A DNA stretch of 64,000 nucleotides from Brassica napus. Taxonomy: Eukaryota; Streptophyta; Magnoliopsida; Brassicales; Brassicaceae. The translations under genes were made by a program, and so were the position numbers. The notes beneath the pieces were generated by a model that saw only the letters and a list, made by a program, of their open reading frames with translations, was not told the DNA's origin and did no database searches. This document shows positions 9,201-21,300 of the stretch, piece after piece (the stretch's first letter is position 1; the number at the start of each line of letters is the position of its first letter). Location: the NCBI RefSeq assembly GCF_020379485.1, contig NC_063450.1, forward strand, positions 25,892,137 through 25,956,136. Direction: 5' to 3'.

Positions 9201-10323
9201 TCGAGTTTCTCAGGCGAGTAATTCTGTTGCGTGCTCGTCTTTGTTTGGTCTTCGCATGAAAATATCTTGTGTTCCTATCTCCTTCTCGCAGCCATATAAC
9301 TCGACTTTTCTGCTTCCAATAAAGCTCCTCTTCCCTATATGCTTCACAGAGTTTCCACTTCAATTCCAGTTCTTCTTCGCTTGAGATCATCTCGTCGTTT
9401 TGCACTTGATCTAGTTTTTGCTTTAAGCTTTCAATAAGCTTTGCGCTGTTGGTGGGATTCCGTTTCTTCCACCTTGAGATGGACCTGCGAGTCCTACAGA
9501 TTTTGTCATAAAGCTCCAGGTCGGGTTCCATCTTTAGTGCCTCCCATTCTCCCTTAACAGTGTCGATGAAACCTTCTTTACCAAACCAGTTACGGTCGAA
9601 ACGAAAGTTTCTTTTTCCGCGAGCCCCTCTGTTTTGAAACCTCGCTAAGATGGGCCGGTGGTCAGATCCCCAGCGCAACAAATACTCCACATAAGTGTGG
9701 GAAAATACATTATGCCAATCTTCATTTCCGACGGCTCTGTCCAGCCTACATTGCACCCGTCCTGCTCTGGTTCTTCCTGCCCATGAAAAAATGTTCCCTT
9801 TAGATGGAAACTCAATCATCCCGCACCCTGCAAGCATGTTTTTAAACGGCAGGAAAGAGCTTTCTGGTCGTTTTCGCCCCCCTCTTTTCTCCAAATTGCT
9901 TGTGATCTCATTGAAATCCCCCATCAAGAGCCATGCTCCTGTCCTGTTTGCACTCATCCGCAGCAACCTTTCCCATACATACTCACGGTATTCCACCACC
10001 GGATCTCCATACAAGAACGTGATAAACACTTCCTGTCCGTCTATCTGCGCTTTTATATCAATCATACGATCATTATAGAAAATAATATCCACCGCAGAGT
10101 CCTCCATGTAAAACAAAGCCAATCCACCGCCCCTACCAACAGGGTCCACGGTGAACAATTTATCATAACCAAATTCAAACTTAAAGTCTTGCATAAAAGA
10201 AAAATTGTTTTTTGTTTCTGAAAGAAAAAGAAAGCTAGGTTTAAAACAGCGATGCAACTCCCGGAGGTGTTGCTTGGTCAGGTAGGCTCCGGCCCCCTGA
10301 CAGTTCCAGGCGATTGCACTCAT
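6217..10323 (-). CDS. LINE ORF2: endonuclease, reverse transcriptase and RNase H
   Basis: This intact 1368-residue polyprotein nicks target DNA and copies the element RNA at the nick. An exonuclease/endonuclease/phosphatase domain covers about 1-225, with Asn7 (WNCQG), Glu36 (SETK), Asp136 and Asn138 (MGDFNE), and Asp220-His221 (SDHRPIL). The reverse transcriptase domain runs from about 440 to 760. It shows NPEKAPGPDG, RPISLCNVGYK, the GLRQGDPLSP box and the catalytic FADD at 681-684. A zf-RVT zinc-binding segment, CQRCGAENETINHIIFEC, lies near 1085. A C-terminal RNase H domain (about 1210-1335) keeps the D-E-D-D set in LDASW, HAEAESL, LESDCQ and RADALAKEA. The start ATG overlaps the ORF1 stop as ATGA. 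No stop or frameshift interrupts it. Confidence 0.97.
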   Translation of the reverse strand: MSAIAWNCQGAGAYLTKQHLRELHRCFKPSFLFLSETKNNFSFMQDFKFEFGYDKLFTVDPVGRGGGLALFYMEDSAVDIIFYNDRMIDIKAQIDGQEVFITFLYGDPVVEYREYVWERLLRMSANRTGAWLLMGDFNEITSNLEKRGGRKRPESSFLPFKNMLAGCGMIEFPSKGNIFSWAGRTRAGRVQCRLDRAVGNEDWHNVFSHTYVEYLLRWGSDHRPILARFQNRGARGKRNFRFDRNWFGKEGFIDTVKGEWEALKMEPDLELYDKICRTRRSISRWKKRNPTNSAKLIESLKQKLDQVQNDEMISSEEELELKWKLCEAYREEELYWKQKSRVIWLREGDRNTRYFHAKTKQRRARNRITRLRNSMNQWVYKEDDIEAVAVDYFQTLFTTTNPDTIEESLRFITATVSEDMNQNLLRIPQDEEIKNATFAINPEKAPGPDGMTSLFYQRFWSSVGKDVCNMVRGFFDTGELDERLNMTNICLIPKTERPEAMTEFRPISLCNVGYKIISKILSSRLKSILPKIISETQSAFVAERLITDNILVAQEMFHALRTNPSCKGKFVAIKTDMSKAYDRVEWRFMEALLLKFGFDHIWVARIMKCITSVSYQVLINGEAKGRIVPSRGLRQGDPLSPFLFILCTEVLISHIKQAERDQTITGIKIARGSPAISHLLFADDSLFFCKAEQSQCRELVRIIDVYGKASGQQLNKSKSSVLFGSKVIASTKTDLKRSLNINNEGGMGMYLGMPEKICGSKKQVFSFVQERMNGKINSWSGKLLSKGGKEVQIKSVAQSVPTYVMSCYLIPLEICNKLSAAVARFWWSTSNNNRGMHWVAWDKICVPVEEGGLGFRDFRDFNLALLAKQVWRLLTHPESLLARVLKGRYYRHSNPLVIGKANSPSFGWNSLMAARPILIGGIKRTIGTGADTKVWEDAWIPTEPARAAKPKTVIMDTDLKVHHLIDVDKAEWNVGVINEFIAADDVSRILTLRISKTGRKDGYSWKHTKSGVYTVRSGYTIAVEQRKKLRGDISLGPSCNGLKKKVWRLKAPRKIKHFLWQALSGYVASASKLKERHCGNDSVCQRCGAENETINHIIFECPPAIQSWALSTVPTSPGVFPSSSIFVNFDMLLNLQTDPSRAESTAFFPWLIWYLWKARNDKCFNNKDTSPVDTLQLAVSEATTWKLAQILPDILEAADDGNERIAEVEEQERVGRWRCQLDASWVLEDTGVGLSFIVFDGDMEVMRGQRKLINVPSPLHAEAESLVWAMEELSSRGFQQVRLESDCQQLVHIINFSKKWPALDPELDAIEALRTSFISFSLSFIPRSLNFRADALAKEARSRDLHYMLVDSMVSIPLAHEASTIGPV

Positions 10324-12605
10324 ATCTGAGTACTGGGTGGTTTCTGGGACCCCACCGAACCTGATGCAGCAGTAGATTTTCGGCCTTTGGTAACCGAAGG
10401 ATACACCTCAACACGAGGGACCACCTTTGAGCCTGGGTCTTTCGTCATGAAGAGACGCCCCTGTTTGGCCAGCTTGCCTTTTGGTGATGCTCGACCTCTA
10501 TTCGCAAGCTTCCTGGATGCAGCTAAACCTTTTGTGTCTGGGCTTCGCGTACCCCTGCGCTTATTTAAGTTTGCCGGGGGGAGAGGGTTCTTTTGCATCC
10601 TCCTGCCCTGTTCCGACATCCTTCTTGGAGGTAGGTTGTTCCTACTTTGTTCTCTTTTCTCTTTTCCCTCTCCTCCTAAGACTCTTCCATCTTCGTGTTG
10701 TTTCTCCAAGTTTTTAGTACCTGCGGTTTGATATTCTGGAGCCATCGTCTCTTCCACCATCGTCTCTTCCACCCTAGTTTCATCAAGCAGGTCATCATTG
10801 TCTAACATTTCCTCATCCATTTCAAGTTGTACGCTGGCATATTGTTCCTCAAATTCTTTCAACTCCTCCTCCGTCATCTCCTGCTCATTATCTGTTGGCT
10901 TGTCCAGTTCTTCTAGATTTGGCCTGTTAAGGGATGGAGCACCCGTCTCAATAGGACTTCGCAATGATATCACTCTTTCTGGAGAGGTCACAAATTCCTT
11001 TTCTTTCTCCGTAATCACCTGATTACCAGGGAACTCAGTTTGAACTGTATCAAAAATCTTCAAGATTCCACTTGCCGCACGGACTGTATCCAGATTTGTT
11101 TCTTTATCTCCTGCGTTCGCTTCAATAGCCTTCCCCTTAAGCATGCGTCTTCTTTCATCTTCGGTTTCCCTTGCTATCTCTCTCACATTCCTTTGGTTAG
11201 GGGAGAGAGCCATTTGTTCATCTCTCCTTTTCCCTGGCTCTCGAGTCGGTCGCCATTCCATTCGCGGCTGCTGTCTAGGCGAGTGGTATCGTCTTCCTGC
11301 GCCATCCCCTCTGTCATATCTATGACTTTCAGAGATAGTCCTCTGGGAATCTGGTGAGTTCCTAGTTGATTTTGATGAGAGATCCATTCTTCTGTGCTCA
11401 TAATGCTGGTCTTTATTCGTTTGGTCCAGGTTGCGACCCCTGGTGTCAGGACTGGAACCTTTAATTCTCCAGCTCGAGGATGAGACCGAGTCACCGTGGT
11501 GGCCCCTCACAGAACGATTTCCAGAATCTCTGCTGCTGTGCTTCGACTCCTCATATTTATCCCTGTTGTAAGGATGATATCTCTCCCGATCACGGGGATT
11601 TCTTCCTCCATAGCTATGATCAATTCTATTCCAAACATTCTTTGCAATGTCTTCTCTTTTGCTTAGAATCTTTGATCTTAAATCACCATGCTCTGTCCTC
11701 TGTGCTTGTCCTGGTCTGGCTCGCTCCTCTCTTCTTTGTGGGTGTTCCTGACGTCTCTTATCTGATTCCATCTCACGGGAAAATCTAGGATGGTTGTCGG
11801 TGTTCCACGCGTGGTTCTCGAAACCCCTGTGCAGATCGCGGCCTCTAAATGGTGCAGAGAAAGCTTCTCTGGCCGCCAGCTCCTCTTTCTCCTTACTTTC
11901 CAAACGAACTAAACGGTTAGCTTCTCTTTGTTCTGGGGACAGCTCAGGGCATGTACCTTCTTCATGCGATATTCTTTTGCAGGTAAAGCAATATCGGTGT
12001 AGCTCTTCATAAGACAAAGATACTTTGATGATATCACCATTCGCATATCCAGCCTTCCTCTCAAATTGCAAAGGTTCATCAGCATTAACAACAACTCGAA
12101 CCCTTCCATTTTCGACATCTACCGTATCCACCTCTCCCAAAGCCCGGCCAATGCTCCTATATGATTCATCTTTTTTGTAATGTGTCGGTACTCCGGTGAT
12201 ATTCACCCACAAGAGTAAGGAGTTTGGATAGTCCTCCTTTATCGTTGGTATCCACCTTTCTAAGGAGAAGGTCCACTTATTAAAATGACATGGTCTACGG
12301 AGAAGTACTTTTTGGAGATCCTCCTCCTTATCGAAATCAAATTGGAATTTGTTATTCCCAAGGTTTGTTCCTCGTACCCTGCCTTCCACGTCCCAGATAC
12401 TTCGTTTCGGCATATGTTTGATTAAAGCATCAACACTTCTACCATCCCGATGGAACATCCTTCCAACAAGGGATAGTTTATACTTCTCGACAAGATCAGT
12501 GTAATCGAATTCTGGAACTTTTATGATCTCTTCCTTGTCTTGGCTACGTCTGCGGTCATGTCGAGTACTCCCGACTCTGGTTCGATCCTTCCTTTCCCGA
12601 TACAT
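10320..12605 (-). CDS. LINE ORF1: nucleic-acid-binding gag-like protein
   Basis: This 761-residue basic protein probably coats the element RNA. Residues about 38-200 match the plant DUF4283 fold found in LINE ORF1 proteins (KYKLSLVGRMF, FNKWTFSLERWIP, LLLWVNITGVP). A CX2CX4HX4C zinc knuckle follows at 206-219 (CFTCKRISHEEGTC). The central part (about 230-520) is a long, very charged Arg/Ser/Asp-rich region. Near 590-660 is an acidic stretch that includes a doubled VEETM. The C-terminus is Lys/Arg-rich. The TGA stop shares three bases with the ORF2 start (ATGA, 10320-10323), which suggests termination-reinitiation. The start is the first ATG of the open frame, after an approximately 310-base leader. 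Confidence 0.93.
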   Translation of the reverse strand: MYRERKDRTRVGSTRHDRRRSQDKEEIIKVPEFDYTDLVEKYKLSLVGRMFHRDGRSVDALIKHMPKRSIWDVEGRVRGTNLGNNKFQFDFDKEEDLQKVLLRRPCHFNKWTFSLERWIPTIKEDYPNSLLLWVNITGVPTHYKKDESYRSIGRALGEVDTVDVENGRVRVVVNADEPLQFERKAGYANGDIIKVSLSYEELHRYCFTCKRISHEEGTCPELSPEQREANRLVRLESKEKEELAAREAFSAPFRGRDLHRGFENHAWNTDNHPRFSREMESDKRRQEHPQRREERARPGQAQRTEHGDLRSKILSKREDIAKNVWNRIDHSYGGRNPRDRERYHPYNRDKYEESKHSSRDSGNRSVRGHHGDSVSSSSWRIKGSSPDTRGRNLDQTNKDQHYEHRRMDLSSKSTRNSPDSQRTISESHRYDRGDGAGRRYHSPRQQPRMEWRPTREPGKRRDEQMALSPNQRNVREIARETEDERRRMLKGKAIEANAGDKETNLDTVRAASGILKIFDTVQTEFPGNQVITEKEKEFVTSPERVISLRSPIETGAPSLNRPNLEELDKPTDNEQEMTEEELKEFEEQYASVQLEMDEEMLDNDDLLDETRVEETMVEETMAPEYQTAGTKNLEKQHEDGRVLGGEGKEKREQSRNNLPPRRMSEQGRRMQKNPLPPANLNKRRGTRSPDTKGLAASRKLANRGRASPKGKLAKQGRLFMTKDPGSKVVPRVEVYPSVTKGRKSTAASGSVGSQKPPSTQI

Positions 12606-13004
12606 CGTAACAGCGGGGACCGGTAAGGATGAGACAGCGCCCTATTAGAGGGGAATAGAACTATTAACGTAATGTCGTTTACTTGATGCTCACGAAACCG
12701 GGAACCAAGGTATTACGCTACGAAAACAGAAGATAAAACACTGCAAGGGGCAGGAAAATTTAGGAACGAGAGGAGTGTGGTGTAGTCTCCCTCTCTCCTA
12801 GACCGCCGGTAAGAAACTAGGTCCTCCGCCTGAGACGGGGTTCAGATCTCGAAATCGCCTTGTCGTCGCCAAAACCCTAGCTTATTATTTGGGGTTAGGA
12901 TTGGGTGCCTTCTCTAGCTTCTTAGTTTTTTTAGTTAAAAGTTACGAAATCTTAACTTCCGCTAAGAACTATATCCTAAGAATCCCGGGTTAATCATGCC
13001 CTTA

Positions 13005-13227
13005 GAAGGGGAAATTGGATTGCATATACACAGTAACACCAAAAATTAATTTTATAACAGTAACAATTTTTTGGCTATGATATTCTTTGTATAATATGTA
13101 TAAAGACAAAAACTGTCATTCATTCCACTATTTCATCTCACTTCCATTTCCATTGTTAATCTCATTCTTCTAAAACTATTTTTCTATTCCAAAATTTATA
13201 TTAATAATACGATCATTTTTTATTCCA
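13005..13227. other. short spacer between MITE and Helitron
   Basis: AT-rich, with no coding or repeat signature seen. It is the continuation of the pre-insertion sequence upstream of the 14-3-3 gene before the Helitron boundary. Confidence 0.4.
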
Positions 13228-14557
13228 TCTTATATATTAAAACAGAAGTCACAACCTTGATTCATGTGTGATTTTTTTAAAAATGGACGTAATGAACCTA
13301 TCACTAGAAACTCATGTTATATCTTTCATATTAATTTTGGACTATCTACTAGGAATTGATCACATTTAATTTTCCTATCAATAATTTTGTTATTATTAAT
13401 GCATCTTAATGTCCACATCTATACATTGAAACACCACAAACGTCACCATTTTTACTCTTCCTTAACACACGTTTAACTAACCTAAACCGTCAACTTTCAA
13501 AACCCAAACCTCTCTGCAACTTTAACATCGACTCAAACAGGAGTGCTTCAGGTTTGTTTCATAGTGTATCTCCAAACGAAACATGAAAGGAGTTGTTGCT
13601 ACGTACGTAAATGCAGTCATATACGCCAATCAAAAGTAACAGAAATCAATTGACCACCATGATATTACGCTATCAAGTGCTTTTGTGTGAGAATTCACAC
13701 ACAACAATCCAACCATAGATTTTTAGTTGACAATCGAATAAGCTTATATTGTTTTTAGCCTTGAATATGAGCACTTGAACATGTTTCTTCCATTATCTCT
13801 TACGTTATTTGATTGTTAGTCTTGAACATCAACATTTGTTAATAATTTTATTACTTAATAACCTAAATACAGTGAGCATTTGGAGAAGATGAACATGGTA
13901 CAACTATTAATTTAAATATTTAAATATGATAAAAATAATTCATGTAAATTAATATAATAATTTATTGTTCACTAAATTCGTGTTTATTCATTTAACTAAA
14001 CAAACTTTTTCATACATTTAAAAGTCGAATAATTATATGCCAAGAATATCGTGATTACAACCATATTTTAAAACTGTTTTTTAGAACATACTGAAGATCC
14101 TTAAGTAAAAACAAACCGTTGTCAAAAGAAATAAACCAAAAATTATTGTTCAAAGAAATTTTTCTCAGATATATTGTTCACAAAAAAATAGGTATATTCA
14201 GTTACTCGAAATTATTGTTCAAGCTAAATCTTTTCAGTGACCGGAGTGAGTTGATATATATGCTCAGCCAATACTATCTTGAGTATTAACCAGATTAGGA
14301 AAACTAACTTATTCAAATTAAATACAATCTTTTGAAATCTTACCATCAAATCATGGTGTTATCTCTAATTGATACAAAGAATGATAAGCGCCCGATCAAG
14401 GATCATTCCTTGGACAATATAGCAAGATTTTCAAAACTAAGATTCTGTTGCAATAATAACTGGGATTTGCCAAAACTAAGATTATATCGAATCAACTAAT
14501 TTTCACAATATCATATTACTTGAACATTTAAAAAAGGATATTCAAAACATATTGTGT
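13228..14557 (+). other. Helitron 5' non-coding region
   Basis: AT-rich with no intact gene. At 14370-14405 a 36-base segment is almost identical to part of an RPA exon at 23868-23903, so a fragment of an RPA-like gene lies left of the CACTA insertion. The remainder shows no recognised feature. Confidence 0.5.
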
Positions 14558-14599
14558 GTGCACTACAAGAAAACAACGATATACCAAAAGAAAAAATCG

Positions 14600-14990
14600 T
14601 CGGTATGTCGTCGGAATAACGTTATTCCGACGACATACCGACGAAACAAGTCCTCGGAAATAATTCTTCGGAAATTCATTTTTCCTCGGAAATCCCTCGG
14701 AAATTTCCGACGGAATTCCGAGGAAACTCCGAGGACCACCAGTTCGTCGGAAAGGTCCTCGGAATATACCAAGGGAGAACTTCCTCTGGATATTTCGATG
14801 GACTTTCCGATGGTCCAATCCTCGGAAGTTCTGACGAAATGTTCCTCGCAATTTTCATCGGGAATTTCCGAGGAACGAAGCCCTCGGAAAATTCCTAGGA
14901 AGGAGTCCCTCGGTATATTCCGACTACTTATTCCGAGGAAATGTTCGTCGGAAATTTCCGAGGGTTCATTTCCTCGGAATTTCAAAAAAA
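14600..14990. repeat. CACTA copy 1 left subterminal repeats
   Basis: More than a dozen copies of a TTCCGAGGAA / TTCCGACGA-type 10-mer in direct and inverted orientation sit within 400 bases. They form partial hairpins and are probable transposase binding sites. The short open frames translated across them are artefacts. Confidence 0.8.
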
Positions 14991-15134
14991 AATTTTTTTT
15001 TTTTAAAAAATAAAAATTTTGAAATATAAATTCGAAAATATAAAATTAAAATTAAAATTGAAAACATATTAGATAATATTCAAAGTTGTACAAATAAAAA
15101 TAAAACATGCAGAGTTTTTGAAAAAAAAAAAAAA

Positions 15135-16764
<1,630 letters not shown>

Positions 16765-17640
16765 AAAAAAACATATTTAAAAATTAGTTCTAATAATTTT
16801 AATAAATAAAAAAACATATTTAAAAAATATTTTTTAATCAAAAATAAATAAATAGTTTTACAAAAAATAGTTTTAATAAATAAAAAATAGTTTAATAGTT
16901 ACAAAAAATAGTTTTAATAAATAAAAAATAGTTTAATAATTACAAAAAATAGTTTTAATAATATTAAAAATGTTTAATAATTAAAAAAAAAGTTTTAATA
17001 AATAAAAAATAGTTTAATAATTACAAAAAATAGTTTTAATAATATTAAAAATGTTAAATAAATATAGAAATATATATTATATATATATAGTTTTTTAAAA
17101 AAAAAAATCCCAAATAATAGTTTTTATCACAAAAAAAGTTTTATAGATATTAAATTTTTTTAATAAATATATAAATGATTTTATAATGCAAAAAATAGAT
17201 TTTATATACAAAAAACGTTTTCATATTATATATACATAATTATCAATTAGATTTTTATAACCACAAAATTAATAAAAACTAAAAAAAAATTCCAAATCAA
17301 GTGAATACCATAATCAAACTCGATTTTACACAATCCTACCATTCACCATAACAAAAATCTATAAATATGATTCCAAAATCATTAAATCTACTTAAAAACC
17401 TAACAAATCTAACCTAAGAGAGTGGGATAGGGTTCATACATGATCAGTGACTGAAATTGAGGAGGATAAGGGCGGAAATCGCGAGAGAGAAGAGAGTGTT
17501 CGCCGGAAATCGCGAGAGAGAATAAGGAGAGCTTCGGTGGAGAGAGGAAGAGAGAAATGGGGGAAGAAGATCTGGTTCGACTTAATAAAATGAAGCGTCC
17601 AACGGAAAATGTCCGTCAGAATTTCCTCGGAAATCATTAA
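16765..17640. other. AT-rich intron/leader of the CACTA second gene
   Basis: Positions 16765-17110 repeat the phrase aaaatagttttaataa many times with small changes. Positions 17440-17600 are purine-rich on the plus strand (gcgagagagaa repeated twice) and look like a transcribed leader on the minus strand. No protein-coding exon was recognised. Confidence 0.5.
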
Positions 17641-18320
17641 TTCAATTTTCGCGAAATATTTGGCGGCTTGGTTTACCCGGTGAAAAACCCCTAGTTCCTC
17701 GGAATTTACTCGGAATATTCCGAGGGAATTCCGAGGAAACCCTTATCTTCCTCGGAATTCCGTCGGAATATTCCGAGGAAAAAGGGTTTGGGGTTTCAAA
17801 ACATCGTTTTTTTTTGCCGTATTTCATTTCTTATACAATTGTAATGCATACCATTGAGGATTCTTTGTATAGATGATCATAAACCATGAAATAACAAAAT
17901 TTCAAAAATAATTGTAAGTATTCCTTTTACCGTTTATTAAAGTGTATAAGTGTTTCTCTTATGTTGTGTGGTTTTCGTTCATGTAATCGTAAAAGTGTTT
18001 GTTATTGGGTAAAACACCAAAGTTTGACTTCATAATCTGGTTAAGACACTTAATGAAGGTTATATACGTGTTATTCAATCCGCAAAACGTTGTTTTCGGT
18101 TAAAAACCCCTAATTCCTTGGAATTTCCTCGGAATATTCCAAGGGAATTCCGAGGAAACCCTTATCTTCCTCGGAATTCCGTCGGAATATTCCGAGGAAA
18201 TTCCAAGGAAAAAGACTCTATAATAAAATCCCTAAATCGACAAGGTCTATTCCGAGGAAATTCCGAGGAAAACCTATCTTCCCTCGGAATTTCCTCGTTA
18301 TTTTTATTAAAAAAAAAAAA
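17641..18320. repeat. central repeat cluster between the two CACTA genes
   Basis: Two blocks (17695-17785 and 18110-18300) contain dense TTCCTCGGAA/TTCCGACGG motifs like those at the termini. The intervening sequence is also found, slightly changed, at 48340-48660 in CACTA copy 2. The position, between the 5' ends of one gene and the 3' end of the other, is similar in both copies. Confidence 0.65.
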
Positions 18321-18327
18321 GTCGATG

Positions 18328-21300
18328 CTAGTCTGTTTCCGAGTCATCATCACCAGATGAATCTGAGTCTGGATCTTGGTGAAACTCTCCAATCACTGGT
18401 TCATCCTCTACGTGAACGACGGCTTCCTCTCCGAAGTCGGTTAAATCGACTACAAGGCTAACTCCAGCTAAATCTTCTGCTGCACTTAAGTTGCCGGATG
18501 TGCTTGGTTGTAGTGGGTCTTCCAGCTCAGAACTTCCCTGAACTCGGCCTCTCGGGTTGAGTCTTGTAACAGTAACCCATGGATCATCTCTGTTCCTTAC
18601 CCGGGGTACTTGATATAACAAACCTGTAACATTAAAAAAATTATTAGTAAAATTATAAATTAATACACATGATGATGAATCATTCTGAATAATTAACATT
18701 TAATTACCTGATCGGCCTGAGAAGCAAGAATGAAATGATCATAATATTGCAGCTTTCGCCTCGAATTTACTGATGTAACACCAAATGCATCTGTTCTCAC
18801 ACCTCGATCTAGAGTGTTGTCGTGCCAATCACAATAGAAAACAGTACAACGCAATCCAACCATGCCCAAATACTTGATTTCCAAAATCTCATGTATGTGT
18901 CCGTAGTATACATCATCTCTTGATGCAGAACAAACGCCAACATTATAAGTCGTACTCGAACGTCTCCTCTTCTGATTTGTGAATGCATATCCTCGAGTAC
19001 AAAATCTCGGAAATGACTTCACAACAAAGTTTGGTCCAACGACCATCTCGCGTATCCAATCGTCTAATGTTTCACCTCTGGCCAAACCAGCAGACACCTA
19101 TTAATAGCACATATATATATTATATCAATAAATGTGAATTAGTATAAATATGTGATAAATGATATTTTAATTTGTTTAAAGCACTCACATAAGTAAACAT
19201 CCATCCAGCAAATTCTCTCTGCTTCATTTCTTCTAGTTCGTCCTTTGTAGCGTATCTATATTCGAACCGCTTTTCTGCCATGAAAATCATGTACGTATGA
19301 TGACAATAATGTAATTAATTAAGATTTAAATTTCAACTTGTTAAAATAAAAATTTGTAAGCTAATTTATTTACCTCTCATATTGAAGAACATCTTCGCAG
19401 TTGGTGAGCAAATATGTTTACAAATTACTGCGCTCCTGCTCAGTAAGTCGACGGTCCTTTGGTTTTCCGCTAAGTCGTCCAACGTCTGTGAAAATGTCTG
19501 GAACCGTAACATGATATGTTGCCCGTTCGCCTCTATCATCATGCCGAGCAGGTCTTCTGTTTTTGGTCTGAACTTCTGCTGGAAAGTACTACTCGGCAAA
19601 GTTTGAAGTTTCTTCATTGATCATCTGTGCGACTATAGAACCTTCCACCCTACTTAAATTTTTCACCATCTTCTTCAAATGGAACATATACCGCTCATAC
19701 AGATACATCCATCTATACTGCACAGGACCACCAAGTTCCAATTCTCTTGTCAGGTGAATAACAAGATGCTCCATAACATCAAAAAATGAGGGAGGAAATA
19801 TCTTCTCAAGGTTGCACTGAATCACGGCTATGTTAGTCTTCAAATTTTCAATACCTTCAAGAGTCACTGATCTCGTGCATAAATCGCGGAAGAAACCACT
19901 TATCCCTGCAATTGCTTCATGAACATTTCGTGGTAATAGTTCCTTGAAGGCAAACGGAAGGAGGCGCTGCATCATTACATGGCAATCGTGGCTTTTCAAG
20001 CCAGTAAACTTTTCTTCTTTTCTGTCGATACAGTTACGCAAAATCGATGCGTAACCGTCTGGAAATTCCACATCGTTTGAAATCCAATCAAAGAACGCAT
20101 CTTTTCCCTCTGCATCAAGTCGGTATATGGGAAAAGGAGTCGTACCATTCTCATCAACATGAAGTTCTGAACGAGCACATATATCGACTAAATCCAGTCT
20201 TGACTTCAAATTATCCTTTGTTTTACCTTGAACATTAAGGATTGTGTTCATGAGATTGTCAAAAAAGTTCTTCTCAATATGCATGACATCTAAATTATGC
20301 CTTAGCAGATGATCCTCTCAGTATGGCAGATCCCAGAAAATACTTTTTTGTGCCAGTTATGTAGGTCTCCAACAGCATCTACCGGAAAACGCTCATGTCC
20401 ACCGACGTCTGGCGTCCTTTCTGCACCAAAATCTCTTAGTTGTGTCTTCAAATCTTTCCCACAAATTTCCGGAGGTGGACTGTCAAATACCCTCTTGTTC
20501 TTCGTAAACAAAGTCCTATTCCTACGATATGGATGATCAGGTGGTAGGAATCTCCTGTGACAGTCAAACCAACACGTTTTCCTTCCGTGTTTTAGTTGAA
20601 AAGCATCAGTGTTATCTTGACAATGGACATGATAGCCTTCCATGCGTTGTCCATCCAGATAACATACCATATGCTGGAAAATCACTTATTGTCCACATTA
20701 GTACTGCCCGCATTTGAAAGTTTTCTTTACACGAAACATCGTATGTTTCAGCACCTTGAGCCCATAGTTGTTGCAACTCATATATTAGTGGCTGAAGACA
20801 CACATCAAGTGATCTCTTAGGATGCTCTGGTCCGGGAAAGAGAATCGAGAGAAACAAAAACTCTCGTTGCAAGCACAAGTTTGGGGGTAGGTTGTATGGT
20901 GTAAGAATGACTGGCCATAGAGAATACTGTCTTCCACTCTTGCCAAATGGCCTGAAACCATCAGTACATAATCCAAGGTAGACATTTTTCTCTCATACGC
21001 AAAGTCGGGATACTTTGACTGGAAATGCTTCCACGCTTTTGCATCTGAAGGATGTCTGATCTCACCATCTGTTGAGTGCTCCGCATGCCATCTCATTGGT
21101 TGCGCTGTGCGTTCAGACAGATACAACCTCTGCAACCTTTCCGTCAAAGGCAAATACCACATCCTTTTATATGGCACTGAAACTCTTCCACTCGTATCTT
21201 TATAGCGAGGCTTCCCACAAAATTTGCATGTAACCCGCTGTTTATCCGCCCTCCAATAAATCATGCAATTGTCGCTGCATACATCTATTACCTGATACGA

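Larger units (their letters stand above)
6168..12918 (-). mobile_element. full-length L1-type LINE retrotransposon
   Basis: The element is about 6.75 kb on the minus strand, with ORF1, ORF2, and a poly(A) tail seen as a T run at 6168-6192. It is flanked by a perfect 18-bp target duplication, ttcttagtttttttagtt, at 6150-6167 and 12919-12936. The 5' leader (12606-12918) is about 310 bases and GC-richer than its surroundings. Complete ends, a perfect duplication and two uninterrupted reading frames point to a young and possibly mobile copy. The domain order gag-like ORF1, then AP endonuclease, reverse transcriptase, zf-RVT and RNase H places it in the plant L1 branch that carries an RNase H. Confidence 0.95.
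5939..13001. mobile_element. Harbinger-type MITE interrupted by a LINE
   Basis: Outer ends gagcatgaag (5939) and gggttaatcatgccc (ending 13001) form the same terminal type as the MITEs at 1765 and 43784. They are flanked by TTA at 5936-5938 and 13002-13004. Without the LINE the element is about 294 bases. Its left part contains two tandem copies of an approximately 90-base unit with internal inverted symmetry (gttaagaaactg.../aagaaccggttctt). It is non-coding. Confidence 0.75.

Noticed and set aside
6563..10078. Plus-strand open frames across the LINE
   Set aside because: They are shadows of the intact ORF2 on the minus strand, with no family resemblance.
14528..15013. Open frames over the CACTA left end
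   Set aside because: These are translations of TTCCGAGGAA subterminal repeats (NFRRNSEE-type peptides), not genes.
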